Positions 34,134 through 42,923 are shown, counted from the first letter of the stretch. The stretch is 43,761 bases of DNA from Blastocatellia bacterium (GCA_016789145.1 JAEUQI010000018.1:1-43761); one strand, 5' to 3'. Notes: generated from the sequence alone by a model not told the origin. A program made the numbers and translations.

Positions 34134-36674
34134 TCAGGCGGCATTTGAAGAAAACTCCCTTCGCATACTAACTTCTACCGAATCCGACATTTTTGATTCG
34201 TCGAGCCCCCCTCCGAGAAACTCATTCACTCGCTTTGCACCAACTTCAGGGTTTTCGACAACATTCGCATAGCTAATGTACAAGACATCGAAATTTCGTT
34301 GATCCGCGATCCAAGTCTTTATCTCATCAACGCTTTGTTCGAACGAATCCTTGAGGTTCTGCGGTTCCGCCGCCTGCTTGCCCATCCTTACGAGCATCTT
34401 CCTCTGAGAGCTAAGTACCTCTTCGATCTCCCGTTCCATAAAGATCATTTTATATCGGTAATTGAGCGGCAAATGTGGTATCAGCTGAGCGATCACCTTT
34501 ACAGCTTTGCCGTTAGCCTGCGGTAGCCAGTCTTTATTCTTGGCAAGGTTCTTGACGGCTTGGTGTTCGAAATAGCCTCTCTTGTTGTTTTCGTCGGGTG
34601 TTCGTTCTCCGTCAGTAAATGCTTCGAGGCCGCCATTCGTAAGCATCTGCATCATCATGGAAGTCCCACTTCTGGGCAAACCGCTAACTATCGTCAGTTC
34701 GCCTTGGTATGCTCCATCAAATTCGGATCGATAGACTTCCGCCTTTTCCGGTCTTCCAAGGTACTGCTCATAAACCGTGATTAATCGCTTTCGAGCATAG
34801 TTCATTTTGGGGGCAAGTCGAAGACAAACTTCATAGGCCGTCGCCGCCTCTTCGTACTTTTGCAATGCCAAAAGTGATTCTGCCAAATAGTAGTGAGCTA
34901 TAGGCTGGTAATACTGAAGTCCGATCGCCTGAAGCAAATGCTCGATCGCCAACTCGTACCGAGCGAGATTAAAGTAGCAAAGCCCGATCAAATACCATGC
35001 TCCGACTTCCTCTTCGTCGTTTTCAAGAACGCCGATCAAAAGGCGTTCGGTTTCGTCGAACTGATTCAACTGAAAATAAGCATTTGCCAGTTTCAACCGC
35101 AATTGAGGTTGGTCACCGGTTTCCGCCTCGACTTTCTTGAACAACTCCAATGCCTTTAACGGGCGCTGTTCTGATAAAAGAAGAGCCCCTTCGAGCAGAT
35201 CGACTTGTGGATTCTCTCTGTCTAGGATTTCGCGAATATGGTTAACGACTTTTCGAGCCTGTTTGAACTTTCCAACGAACTGATAAGCATTTGCAAGATA
35301 CGTGGCGTATCGCAGAATATCAGGGTTCTCCTCATGCAAGGCTTCAAGGAGTCTAATTCCTTCGTCCCATAACTGCCCATTAATGTAAGATCGAGCAAGG
35401 TTATAATTGTTCTCGTCAAGAGCAAGCTTCACCGCCGCCTCAACGTTATCGCCCGGGTCGTCTACATATCCAAGCTCGATCAATTGTCGCAATTCTGCCT
35501 CGGTGTCTTCGTCGCTAACGACGGTGTCAGAACTGTGTCTGCCGTCATTGCCTTCGACCGTTTCCCAACTATCGATCGGCGCTTTGGTCTCGCCATTTTC
35601 AAATGCGCTGACCAGTACCTTTCCGTCCATATCATTAGCCGGGGGTAGCCCGAAAATGTGTAGTAAAGTCGGTGTCACATCCAGCAAACTCGCTCCGAAA
35701 ACGAGTTCATCTTTCTTTATGCCCGGACCTTTCATCGCGATCATGCCGTATGGGCTGTGTTCGATTGCAGGCGCAGTTGGCTCTTTCGGCAGAGTTTCAG
35801 GTCTATTGTCTCCGGGATGAAATCCATGATCGCTGACGATCACAACAGTCGTATCGTCATCGATCAACTCCAAGTAGCGGCCGAGCATCATGTCATGAAA
35901 TCGATAGATACCATTGACGACTTCGCAATAAAGCTCAAAGTCTTGGATCGAGATATGTGGTCGTCTTGGAGGATAATACTTCATAAAACCATGACAAAGA
36001 TGGTCAATGGCATCGAAATAAACAGCGGTAAAGTCCCACTCTTCGTGAGCCAAAATGTAAGTGGCAGCACAATGCAACGATGCTGTCGCGGCAAGGTTTG
36101 AAGTCACTATCCCTAAACGAGGATCGTTGATCTGGTCAATCTTTTCGAGAGCCGGAATGAACGGTCGTATATGCTCGGCCGACATTTCGTTCGGATGAAC
36201 TCTAAGCTTTGCAAAAAACTCGGTCTTTTCTGGCGGATGGATCGTTCCATTGGGCATCGACCAGGGCCTGTCGGTCCGCATTTCCGGCCGCTGGAAAAAA
36301 TTCGAGATCATCGTGCCGTTTATCGGTTCAGCCGGATGCGAAGGCCACCAACCGACAACATGGCATTTCTTATTCTCCTGATTAAGGATGTTCCATATCG
36401 CCTTACATGTTCGGCTCGTGTTGAAGATCGGCCGCACCCCCTTGCCGCTCGGATCCGGCTCAGTGAAGCCGTGAATTCCATGCTTATACGGCCTTTTGCC
36501 GGTAGCAATACTCGTCCACAGCATTGGCGATAAGATCGGGTCGAGCGTTGCGAGCTTTCCCATTACACCTTGCTCAACCAAACTCTGGAGCGACGGCATT
36601 AGTCCGATGTCCATCAGTGGATTGATAACTTTCCAATCGGCGGCGTCCCAGCCAATGAGTAATACTTTTGACAT
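34134..36674 (-). CDS. Type I phosphodiesterase - TPR - sulfotransferase triple fusion
   Basis: An 846-residue cytoplasmic-looking protein (no signal). Residues 1-345 are an alkaline-phosphatase-superfamily phosphodiesterase (PF01663 type): D10 in LIGWDAADW, nucleophile T54 in LWTSIATG, D221 and H225 in FDAIDHLCH, D282-H283 in SDHGFH, and H306. All metal ligands are present. Residues ~410-640 hold about five TPRs (AHYYLAESLLALQKYEEA and similar). Residues 657-846 are a sulfotransferase with the 5'-phosphosulfate loop SGLPRSGTS (664-672), which binds PAPS. Known two-part TPR-sulfotransferases include tyrosylprotein-type enzymes. The full chain would hydrolyse a phospho- or sulfo-diester and transfer sulfate, perhaps on one acceptor held by the TPRs. 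The acceptor is unknown. Confidence 0.88.
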   Translation of the reverse strand: MSKVLLIGWDAADWKVINPLMDIGLMPSLQSLVEQGVMGKLATLDPILSPMLWTSIATGKRPYKHGIHGFTEPDPSGKGVRPIFNTSRTCKAIWNILNQENKKCHVVGWWPSHPAEPINGTMISNFFQRPEMRTDRPWSMPNGTIHPPEKTEFFAKLRVHPNEMSAEHIRPFIPALEKIDQINDPRLGIVTSNLAATASLHCAATYILAHEEWDFTAVYFDAIDHLCHGFMKYYPPRRPHISIQDFELYCEVVNGIYRFHDMMLGRYLELIDDDTTVVIVSDHGFHPGDNRPETLPKEPTAPAIEHSPYGMIAMKGPGIKKDELVFGASLLDVTPTLLHIFGLPPANDMDGKVLVSAFENGETKAPIDSWETVEGNDGRHSSDTVVSDEDTEAELRQLIELGYVDDPGDNVEAAVKLALDENNYNLARSYINGQLWDEGIRLLEALHEENPDILRYATYLANAYQFVGKFKQARKVVNHIREILDRENPQVDLLEGALLLSEQRPLKALELFKKVEAETGDQPQLRLKLANAYFQLNQFDETERLLIGVLENDEEEVGAWYLIGLCYFNLARYELAIEHLLQAIGLQYYQPIAHYYLAESLLALQKYEEAATAYEVCLRLAPKMNYARKRLITVYEQYLGRPEKAEVYRSEFDGAYQGELTIVSGLPRSGTSMMMQMLTNGGLEAFTDGERTPDENNKRGYFEHQAVKNLAKNKDWLPQANGKAVKVIAQLIPHLPLNYRYKMIFMEREIEEVLSSQRKMLVRMGKQAAEPQNLKDSFEQSVDEIKTWIADQRNFDVLYISYANVVENPEVGAKRVNEFLGGGLDESKMSDSVEVSMRREFSSNAA

Positions 36675-36705
36675 ATTTCAATAATGAAAAAATTCTCGGG
36701 CTACT

Positions 36706-38679
36706 TTAAGGGAGGCTGTAGTATCTCCAGTTCGTCTTGAAATCTCGAGATAACTTTTGTTTGGTCATTATCGACCGAACCATCTCGACAGGGATCGGAC
36801 CCTCTTTGAGAATGGCGTCGTGAAACGCTCGGTCGGTCATCTTTTTTGTGCCGACGAGATCACGATGTAATTGCTGAAACTGCAGGCCGCCCATCATATA
36901 CGCCATTTGATACAGCGGGCCATAGTCGCCTGCGAATGACCGCCTGCCCTCAGCGACGGCGTTATCGCGTTCGTGGCCGACCTTGTTGACGAGCAGATCG
37001 ACGCATTGTTCGGGCGTCCAATTTCCGAGGTGGAAATTGAGCGAGAAGATAATGCGAGCGGCTCGGTGCGAACGCCAAAACAGAGCACCGATCTTGTCCT
37101 CAGGCGTTTTCACAAAACCGCGATCCCACAACAGAAATTCCCAATACAAAGCCCAACCTTCGGTATTGAACGGCGTGCGGAAATTGCGTCGATATGGGCG
37201 ATAACGCTGCGCCATAAAGCCCTGCAGATGATGGCCCGGAATTAGTTCGTGATGCGTCACAGCCCGAGCAAAATGCGGGTTGTTGCCGCGTAAAGACATC
37301 ATCTTCTGCTCGTGCGTCATGCCGTCGGTCGGATACGCGACAAGGATCGTTTCGCCGCCTAAAAAGAATGGAGCAATAAGCTGTCGTTCGGGCGACATCA
37401 TTTCCATTCGCCAACCGTCGCGAGCGAGTTTTGGTACGGTGACGAGATCATTTTTCTCAACGTACTCGATCGCCTCGTACGCGAATTTCTTGATCAGTTC
37501 AGGCTGCTTTCCGGGCTCGACGTATTTCTGCTTCACGGCCTCGATGGCCTTCATATAATCGTCGCCAAAGCCCATTTCACGCGACGCTTTCTTGAACTCA
37601 GCGATACACCAGTCAAACTCCTTATTCGCGATCTGCACGAGTTCCTCAGGCGAATATGGGATCATCTCGAACTTCAATTCCTCGATCAGAGCTTCCCTGC
37701 CGATCGGATCGCCTATGATCGTAGTCTTGTCATCAGGAGCAATACCGACGAGTTTCGTTGAGATGAAAGTCTGATATTTGAGTAGAGCGCCGTCCGCCTC
37801 TTTGTACGGCGATTCGCACCACCAAGTAAACGTCGGATCGAAGCCATTATAATAGCCATACCACCGCCGCAAAGTGTCTCGCAAACTCGCCACGGCCCGC
37901 GTTGCGCGATTTGCCAAGGTTCGCCTCCTACTTCCCGTCACCGCTACGTTCACGACCGTATCTTTCGACTCGGAGACTTTGTAGGAGTTGGCGATCTCTT
38001 TCTCGACCTCTGCGACCGTTCTTCCAACGACGGGAATTGGCTTGAGTCTGTAAAGTTCGAACTGTCCTGAATCATTGACCTTGGCTCGACGATTAAGTTC
38101 GGGGTGACGAAAAACCTGGATATCTAGAATGTCGTGTAAACCGATGCGATATTCTTTATCAACATTCTTCTGCACCGCCGCGATCGTGTTTACCATCTCA
38201 TTCAACATCGCCGCCGCTTTCGCAGGATCCACCGGCTCAAGCTTTCGACGCGAGTCTTCGAGGTCTGATATCGTCTTAGCAAACGGCACGAGCGTCGCCA
38301 TTTCGGCAACCTGTGCGTCAAAACGAAGCTGCTCCTTCACCTCATGTTCAAGATAATTGCGAAACAAGACTACATCGACTTGTTCGTCCTGGTTGAGCTT
38401 GTCGTAATCAAGAGAACTCAGTTCGCCGAGACGCTCTTCATACAACGCCCGCAGCCTAGCCGAACGATTCGCAGACATCGGCGCCGAATAATACCGATCC
38501 AAGATGCCGAAATCAGCATCAAACCGCTCGATAATCCCACGAACACGCGACGGCGGATCGTTGTAGACGCTAGGATCCGGCGATTGAGCGACCAACGTCT
38601 GCATCAAAAACACGACGACGATAAACAACACGACTGCTCTCTTGGTGAACTGCATAGTTTTCATTCGAATTGAGACCAT
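36706..38679 (-). CDS. DUF885 metallopeptidase with embedded Poly_export domain
   Basis: A 657-residue exported protein. Signal peptide ends near LVAQ; starts at 38679, 38664 or 38655 are all possible and none has a good ribosome site. Residues 34-175 and ~256-657 form a DUF885 protein: YYNGFDPTFTWWCESPY, HHELIPGHH (476-484), E507 in NTEGW, and a C-terminal helical part with NKVGHERDNAVAEGRRS and YMMGGLQF. Between them, residues ~176-248 read like a polysaccharide export domain (PF02563, Wza type): YRIGLHDILDIQVFRHPEL, V.DSGQF, PIPVVGRTVAEVEKEIA. The insert is in frame and flanked by helix-rich sequence, so it is not a simple assembly slip. It lies 31 bases upstream of the sulfotransferase fusion, so co-transcription is plausible. 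Confidence 0.85.
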   Translation of the reverse strand: MVSIRMKTMQFTKRAVVLFIVVVFLMQTLVAQSPDPSVYNDPPSRVRGIIERFDADFGILDRYYSAPMSANRSARLRALYEERLGELSSLDYDKLNQDEQVDVVLFRNYLEHEVKEQLRFDAQVAEMATLVPFAKTISDLEDSRRKLEPVDPAKAAAMLNEMVNTIAAVQKNVDKEYRIGLHDILDIQVFRHPELNRRAKVNDSGQFELYRLKPIPVVGRTVAEVEKEIANSYKVSESKDTVVNVAVTGSRRRTLANRATRAVASLRDTLRRWYGYYNGFDPTFTWWCESPYKEADGALLKYQTFISTKLVGIAPDDKTTIIGDPIGREALIEELKFEMIPYSPEELVQIANKEFDWCIAEFKKASREMGFGDDYMKAIEAVKQKYVEPGKQPELIKKFAYEAIEYVEKNDLVTVPKLARDGWRMEMMSPERQLIAPFFLGGETILVAYPTDGMTHEQKMMSLRGNNPHFARAVTHHELIPGHHLQGFMAQRYRPYRRNFRTPFNTEGWALYWEFLLWDRGFVKTPEDKIGALFWRSHRAARIIFSLNFHLGNWTPEQCVDLLVNKVGHERDNAVAEGRRSFAGDYGPLYQMAYMMGGLQFQQLHRDLVGTKKMTDRAFHDAILKEGPIPVEMVRSIMTKQKLSRDFKTNWRYYSLP

Positions 38680-38741
38680 TCTAAACCATTTGCCGCTCGC
38701 AGTTGCAATCGCAGCGTCACGACGGCGAAAATGTATTTCTT

Positions 38742-39470
38742 ATGATCCCCGGCCGTTATCTCATTGACGTCACTTTCAACCGCGACAATGTCGAGTCGTT
38801 CGACGAATATCCGTTCAATCTCGGTGCCCTCACGAATTTCGACAAACTTAAACTTCATCCCAAAGTCACGTATTTCATTGGCGAAAACGGTAGCGGGAAA
38901 TCGACTTTGCTCGAATCGATGGCAGTCGCTATCGGTTTTAATCCCGAAGGCGGCACGAAGAATTTCAATTTCGAAACTACCGAAACTCAGTACGAATTAG
39001 CGAAGTATCTCTGGTTCTCAAAAACTAATTACTTTCCACGTGACGGTTTCTTTTTGCGTGCTGAAAGTTTCTTTAACGTCGCGACGCAGATCGATGAACT
39101 CGACTTAAAAGGCTGGTACGGTGGCAAGTCTCTGCACGAACAATCACACGGCGAATCGTTCTTGACGCTGATGACCACGCGCTTTCACGGCGACGGCATC
39201 TACATTCTCGACGAGCCCGAGGCTGCTCTTTCGCCGCAGCGGCAGCTTGCGATACTTTCGCGGATCCACGATCTCGTGCGTGATAGCTCGCAGTTCATTA
39301 TCGCCACGCATTCGCCGATCTTGATGGCGTATCCTGATTCGACGATCTACGAATGCGGCTCCGACGGCATACGCGAGGTCAGCTACGAAGACACCGAACA
39401 CTACCAAGTCACCCGCGATTTCCTCATCAACCGCGAACGTATGCTCAAGATCTTGCTGGTCGATGACTAG
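38742..39470 (+). CDS. ABC-type AAA ATPase (AAA_21-like)
   Basis: A 242-residue soluble ATPase with no membrane part. Motifs: Walker A GENGSGKS (47-54), signature-like SHGESFL, Walker B YILDEPEAALSP, and switch His in IATHSPIL. This is the small stand-alone type found with DNA-repair or nuclease-linked families, and also as housekeeping 'ATP-binding protein'. ATG 38742 gives the usual N-terminus; the frame extends to TTG 38703. The gene diverges from the DUF885 gene with 62 bases between, so the two may share a regulatory region. Its stop overlaps that of the convergent cyclase gene by four bases. Confidence 0.85.
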   Translation: MIPGRYLIDVTFNRDNVESFDEYPFNLGALTNFDKLKLHPKVTYFIGENGSGKSTLLESMAVAIGFNPEGGTKNFNFETTETQYELAKYLWFSKTNYFPRDGFFLRAESFFNVATQIDELDLKGWYGGKSLHEQSHGESFLTLMTTRFHGDGIYILDEPEAALSPQRQLAILSRIHDLVRDSSQFIIATHSPILMAYPDSTIYECGSDGIREVSYEDTEHYQVTRDFLINRERMLKILLVDD

Positions 39471-40480
39471 CTACCTTTGCTTAGGTGCTTGGTATGACTA
39501 ACGGCGTAGTAGGCGTGTTCGATGATCTGTTCGATGGTCGTGCGGTCAGCGGAATCGACCTTTACGATGCCGATGCTTATGTTAAGCAAGTAGGGCTTTC
39601 TGGCTTTTGAATTGTAGTACTCGAATGCCCCACGTACTCTTTGCGACAATTCATCTGCGGTCGCACCTTCGTCGGCGTGAAGCAGCACGACGAATTCATC
39701 GCCGCCCGAGCGGGCCAAAATATCGCGATCCGCGAGCGTTGATTCGATAATTTCGGCAGTTTTTTTGACGGCGCGAGTGCCTTCGTCTCGGCCGAACTGT
39801 TCGTTGATCGATTTGAGGCCGTCGATGTCAACGGCCATTACCCAAAGCTGTTTTGCGAGCCGTTCGGAACGCAGCAACATCAGCTGTTTCTCCGCTAACA
39901 AAGCAAAACCGTCGATGTTGTGCAGTCCTGTCGCTTCGTCGGTCAGCTCTCGGAGCTTGAGGTCTTTCTGTGCGGAACGCAACGAAGTCAACGCCGCGCG
40001 CAACTCAAGTCTCAGGCTCAACTGACGAGCGATCGCCTCGAGCGCTTGCTGTTGGTCCTCGGTCAATTCGTGCGGTTGCTGATCGAAAACGCACAGAGTC
40101 CCGATCGTTATTCTGTCGCGGTTTCTAATTGGAACGCCGGCGTAGAATCTAATGCCGAAATCGCCGGTGACGTACTCATTCTGATAGAACCTCGCGTCTT
40201 GGGTCGCGTCGGGGACCACGAGCGTTTCGTCGGGCCGTAAAATGGCGTACGAACAGAACGAGCCGTGCCTAGGTATCTCGCAAACATCGACACCGACCTT
40301 CGATTTGAACCACATCCTTTCGCCGTCGATCAGAGCGAACAGCGCGACGGGCACGCCGACGATCTTTGCGGCGAGGCCAACGAGGTCGTCGTACTCTCGT
40401 TCGGCCGGCGAATCGATAATATCGTAACGCGCCATCGCGTCGCGGCGTTCACCTTGGATGTCAGAAACGAGCGTCGGCAT
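39467..40480 (-). CDS. GAF-GGDEF diguanylate cyclase, no I-site
   Basis: A 337-residue soluble signalling protein. Residues ~18-165 are a GAF domain (FALIDGERMWFKSKVGV, FCSYAI, GIRFYAGVPI). A short coiled coil leads to GGDEF at ~185-337: TDEATGLHN, VDIDGLKSIN and SGGDEF. The cyclase active site is intact. The position where the RxxD inhibition site would be reads ADRD, so product feedback is probably missing. It follows a close paralogue (40494-41630) 13 bases downstream of that stop, so they form an operon made by gene duplication. The GAF ligand is unknown. Confidence 0.92.
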   Translation of the reverse strand: MPTLVSDIQGERRDAMARYDIIDSPAEREYDDLVGLAAKIVGVPVALFALIDGERMWFKSKVGVDVCEIPRHGSFCSYAILRPDETLVVPDATQDARFYQNEYVTGDFGIRFYAGVPIRNRDRITIGTLCVFDQQPHELTEDQQQALEAIARQLSLRLELRAALTSLRSAQKDLKLRELTDEATGLHNIDGFALLAEKQLMLLRSERLAKQLWVMAVDIDGLKSINEQFGRDEGTRAVKKTAEIIESTLADRDILARSGGDEFVVLLHADEGATADELSQRVRGAFEYYNSKARKPYLLNISIGIVKVDSADRTTIEQIIEHAYYAVSHTKHLSKGS

Positions 40481-40493
40481 CTACTTCGTGCGG

Positions 40494-41630
40494 CTAACTA
40501 ATATGTCTCGGATCGGTCGAAATGTGCAGTTTCTCGCTCGATATCATGAACGGATCGGAGACCATGAACGGATCGACCGAGCGATGAATGTGCGTGGACT
40601 CAAATCCGGGAATGCTTTTGAGGCGATTGTTCTGTTTCGCCTTATACATACCTTCGTCGGCGGCTTTGATAAGCTCTGCGAGGGAGCGCGTATCGGCGTG
40701 GTCGGTCTTCGCAATACCAACGCTCACACTCAAACGATAAGGCTTCTTCGCGGTCGAATTATGATTATCGAACGCCTCTTGAATTCGCTTCATCACGCTC
40801 GACACAGGCGTATGCTGCGTGTTGATCATGAACGCCACAAACTCATCACCGCCGATCCTCGACAGCACATCCGAACCGCGTACGCAGCTTGCTAACAGCC
40901 TTGAGGTCGTAACGATCGCGGCCGAGCCCTCGAGGTGGCCATGTCGGTCGTTGATCTTTTTCAGTCCGTCCATATCGGCGAGCATCACCCACGCACCGGC
41001 TTCGGTTTCGCGCGTTCTGAGTTGCATTAGATACTGATCGGCGATGGCCTGCAGGCCGCGGCGATTGTAGAATCCTGTCAGCTCATCACGAAGCGATAGG
41101 TTCCGCAGCTCGACATTTGCACGCTCTAGTTCGATCGTTTTGCAACGCAGTTCGAGCGTTTGCATGATCTGATTAGCGAACGCCCGCAGAATGTCCGTCG
41201 GCATCTTCGCGTAATCTCGCGGCTTTGTGTCTGCAATGGTCAAAGCCCCGAGCACATGGTTCTCGCTCGTTATCAGCAACGCCGTGGCGTAGAATCTGAT
41301 GCCGAGCCCGCCCGCAACTTGTGGGTTGTTCGCGAATCTCGGGTCGACCGACGCATCAGGCACTACGACGAGGTCTTCGCGGTCCATCAACGCATATTCA
41401 CACAGCGAATCTCCGCGAGCGATCTCCGAAATGTCCACGCCGATCTTCGATTTCAGCCATACGCGATCACCGTCAAAGAACGATATCGCCGCTATCGGCA
41501 CCTCACAAGTCTTTGCCGTCAGCCAAGTAATGTCGTCATACTCACGCTCGGGCAACGTGTCCAATATTTCGTGTCGGTAAAGTGATTCTAAACGCTCTTT
41601 CTCATTCTCATCAATTGAGGGGTTGTTCAT
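40494..41630 (-). CDS. GAF-GGDEF diguanylate cyclase with I-site
   Basis: A 378-residue soluble cyclase. ATG 41630 is preferred over GTG 41663. The N-terminal GAF domain matches its downstream neighbour in many positions (YDDI, VWLKSKIGVD, PDAS..PRFANN, GLGIRFYA). The GGDEF domain has LRDELTGFYNRRG, DMDGLKKIND, IGGDEF and, unlike its neighbour, a proper RxxD inhibition site (RGSD five residues before GGDEF). The C-terminal ~30 residues are a His/Ser/Asp-rich tail without known role. The two genes make the last part of a minus-strand run that ends at the ATPase. Confidence 0.92.
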   Translation of the reverse strand: MNNPSIDENEKERLESLYRHEILDTLPEREYDDITWLTAKTCEVPIAAISFFDGDRVWLKSKIGVDISEIARGDSLCEYALMDREDLVVVPDASVDPRFANNPQVAGGLGIRFYATALLITSENHVLGALTIADTKPRDYAKMPTDILRAFANQIMQTLELRCKTIELERANVELRNLSLRDELTGFYNRRGLQAIADQYLMQLRTRETEAGAWVMLADMDGLKKINDRHGHLEGSAAIVTTSRLLASCVRGSDVLSRIGGDEFVAFMINTQHTPVSSVMKRIQEAFDNHNSTAKKPYRLSVSVGIAKTDHADTRSLAELIKAADEGMYKAKQNNRLKSIPGFESTHIHRSVDPFMVSDPFMISSEKLHISTDPRHIS

Positions 41631-42044
41631 AATAGACCTGTACTCCAAGAGTTTCCCGGGCACAAAACAGGAAAAATGTAGCTAAATAACGTACTGCTTA
41701 CGGACTTAAATTATTCTAAAAAAAGTACCTGTGATTATAAGCGAAGTGGTGTAATTACAACAATTGCCGCGATACAGATTTTACAATTCGCGTCCGAACG
41801 AGTGCGGCAGAGCATAATTCGAGCACGGTGACACTTCAGTTCAGCTCGTTTCAATTTACAGCGACTGCGAACCGATCTCCATCGACTAAAATGTCATTTT
41901 CAACGACCGCGTAGTTGAGTCAATTTGTTCCGTAGCTACTTCCATCGACCGCGTAGCCGCGTCAATTTGTTCCGTAGCTACTTTTATTTGCCGCGTAGCG
42001 ACTTCTAGACACCAAAAACCCAAAACCAAAGACCAAAAACCTGC
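41631..42044. other. Intergenic stretch with a 42-base repeat, no gene seen
   Basis: The left part is the leader of the GAF-GGDEF operon. The right part carries the 42-base repeat (41904-42006) and then an A/C-rich run of CCAAAAACC-like motifs that leads into the promoter at 42045. Confidence 0.6.
41904..42006. repeat. Two and a half copies of a 42-base direct repeat
   Basis: Units start at 41904, 41946 and about 41988. Each contains CGACCGCGTAG, GTCAATTTGTTCCGTAGC and TACTT; the third is cut to the first half. The core CGTAG recurs as CGTAGC and GCGTAG on both sides. It lies 40 bases upstream of a strong promoter. Confidence 0.75.
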
Positions 42045-42072
42045 TTGACATCATCAAAAACAGGCGTATTAT
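42045..42072 (+). promoter_or_regulatory. Strong sigma-70-like promoter
   Basis: TTGACA (42045-42050), 16-base spacer, TATTAT (42067-42072). It lies about 58 bases before the ATG at 42130, and a GGAGG ribosome site (42113-42117) follows. Confidence 0.75.
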
Positions 42073-42129
42073 CGTTCTACCGCATTTCTTTCACGGTAAA
42101 AACTAAAATTTTGGAGGTTCAAACACCCT

Positions 42130-42789
42130 ATGAACGACAAAAACCGCAGATACCTTGAGTCAGGCCAGCGTTGCCGTCAGTGGATCGTCGATAATCCTTT
42201 GCTCATTCCGCCCGGCAGTATGTTCGAAACTGAGACCGGCGAGTTCACCACTATGATTGATGCCCTCGAAAACATAGCAGGAGCTATCGAATCTTTCGTC
42301 GGCGAAGGCCTCAGTGCTACCGATGTCAAAGGCTCTGAGCGTCTCGATCTGATCGACATTATGAAACGCGTCCGCGATGCCGCCCGTGCTGCCGAAGCCA
42401 CAAATCCCGGCACCCGCGACCGCTATCGCTACACCACAAATATGTCGCACCAGGCATTGCTCGCCGCCGGCCGCAGCTTTGTTTCCGGCGGCGCTGCCGA
42501 CGAAGCGTTACTCGTTAGCTGGGGTGCACCTGCCAACTGGCCCGACCTCGTCGCCGCAGCCTGCGACGCGTTCGAAGCCTCGTTCGGCCAACAAGATTCC
42601 GCCGTCGGCTCACGCATCGCTAAAAATGCCGAGTTCAACGACCTAATGGCCCAAATGATCGCTAAAAAATCCACGATAAGCCACATGGTCCCAAATTTCT
42701 GCCACGGCCACCCCGGAGCCATCGCTGCCTGGAACGCCGCCGCCCACGTAGAATCGCCACCAAAGAAAAAGGCGCCACCAACGCCTTAG
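42130..42789 (+). CDS. Helical hypothetical protein with Pro/Lys tail
   Basis: A 219-residue soluble protein with no signal or membrane segment. Ribosome site GGAGG is 12 bases from ATG 42130. It is mostly alpha-helical and matches the layout of a common but unnamed Acidobacteria/Verrucomicrobia family, as I remember it: ALLAAGRSFVSGGAADEALLVSWG in the middle (in relatives a motif near NPG and HG). Here it is followed by a Pro/Lys tail (ESPPKKKAPPTP). No catalytic motif. The strong promoter implies high expression. Confidence 0.75.
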   Translation: MNDKNRRYLESGQRCRQWIVDNPLLIPPGSMFETETGEFTTMIDALENIAGAIESFVGEGLSATDVKGSERLDLIDIMKRVRDAARAAEATNPGTRDRYRYTTNMSHQALLAAGRSFVSGGAADEALLVSWGAPANWPDLVAAACDAFEASFGQQDSAVGSRIAKNAEFNDLMAQMIAKKSTISHMVPNFCHGHPGAIAAWNAAAHVESPPKKKAPPTP

Positions 42790-42837
42790 CATTTGATGAG
42801 TTTGATTTTTTGTCACCAAAGATGACGAAGATTAAAG

Positions 42838-42877
42838 CGTAGGGTGACGGTTGCGGTTTCCGCAACCAAACCCTACG
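42838..42877. repeat. Nested hairpin upstream of the transposase
   Basis: Outer stem CGTAGGGT (42838-42845) with ACCCTACG (42870-42877) and inner stem GGTTGCGG with CCGCAACC around TTT. The outer stem matches the hairpin at 43415-43433. Confidence 0.7.
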
Positions 42878-42897
42878 TAGACGAACCGAACATGAAC

Positions 42898-42914
42898 CGT
42901 CGCCGAAGGTGACG
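42898..42914. repeat. Short REP-like palindrome
   Basis: CGTCGCC, GAA loop, GGTGACG; it differs from the copies at 43378 and 43445 mainly in one base pair and in the loop. It lies 9 bases before the transposase start. Confidence 0.6.
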
Positions 42915-42923
42915 CGCATTCTT

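Noticed and set aside
37936-38154. Insert in the DUF885 gene as a frameshift or assembly artefact
   Set aside because: The frame is open on both sides and the insert itself reads as a coherent domain with normal codon use.
38703-38741. TTG 38703 as the start of the ABC-type ATPase
   Set aside because: The 13 added residues do not look like the family's N-terminus and no ribosome site is present; ATG 38742 is simpler, though this is not certain.
42838-42877. Hairpin as a terminator of the gene ending at 42789
   Set aside because: No T-run follows and the same stem recurs past the transposase, so it belongs to the REP set.
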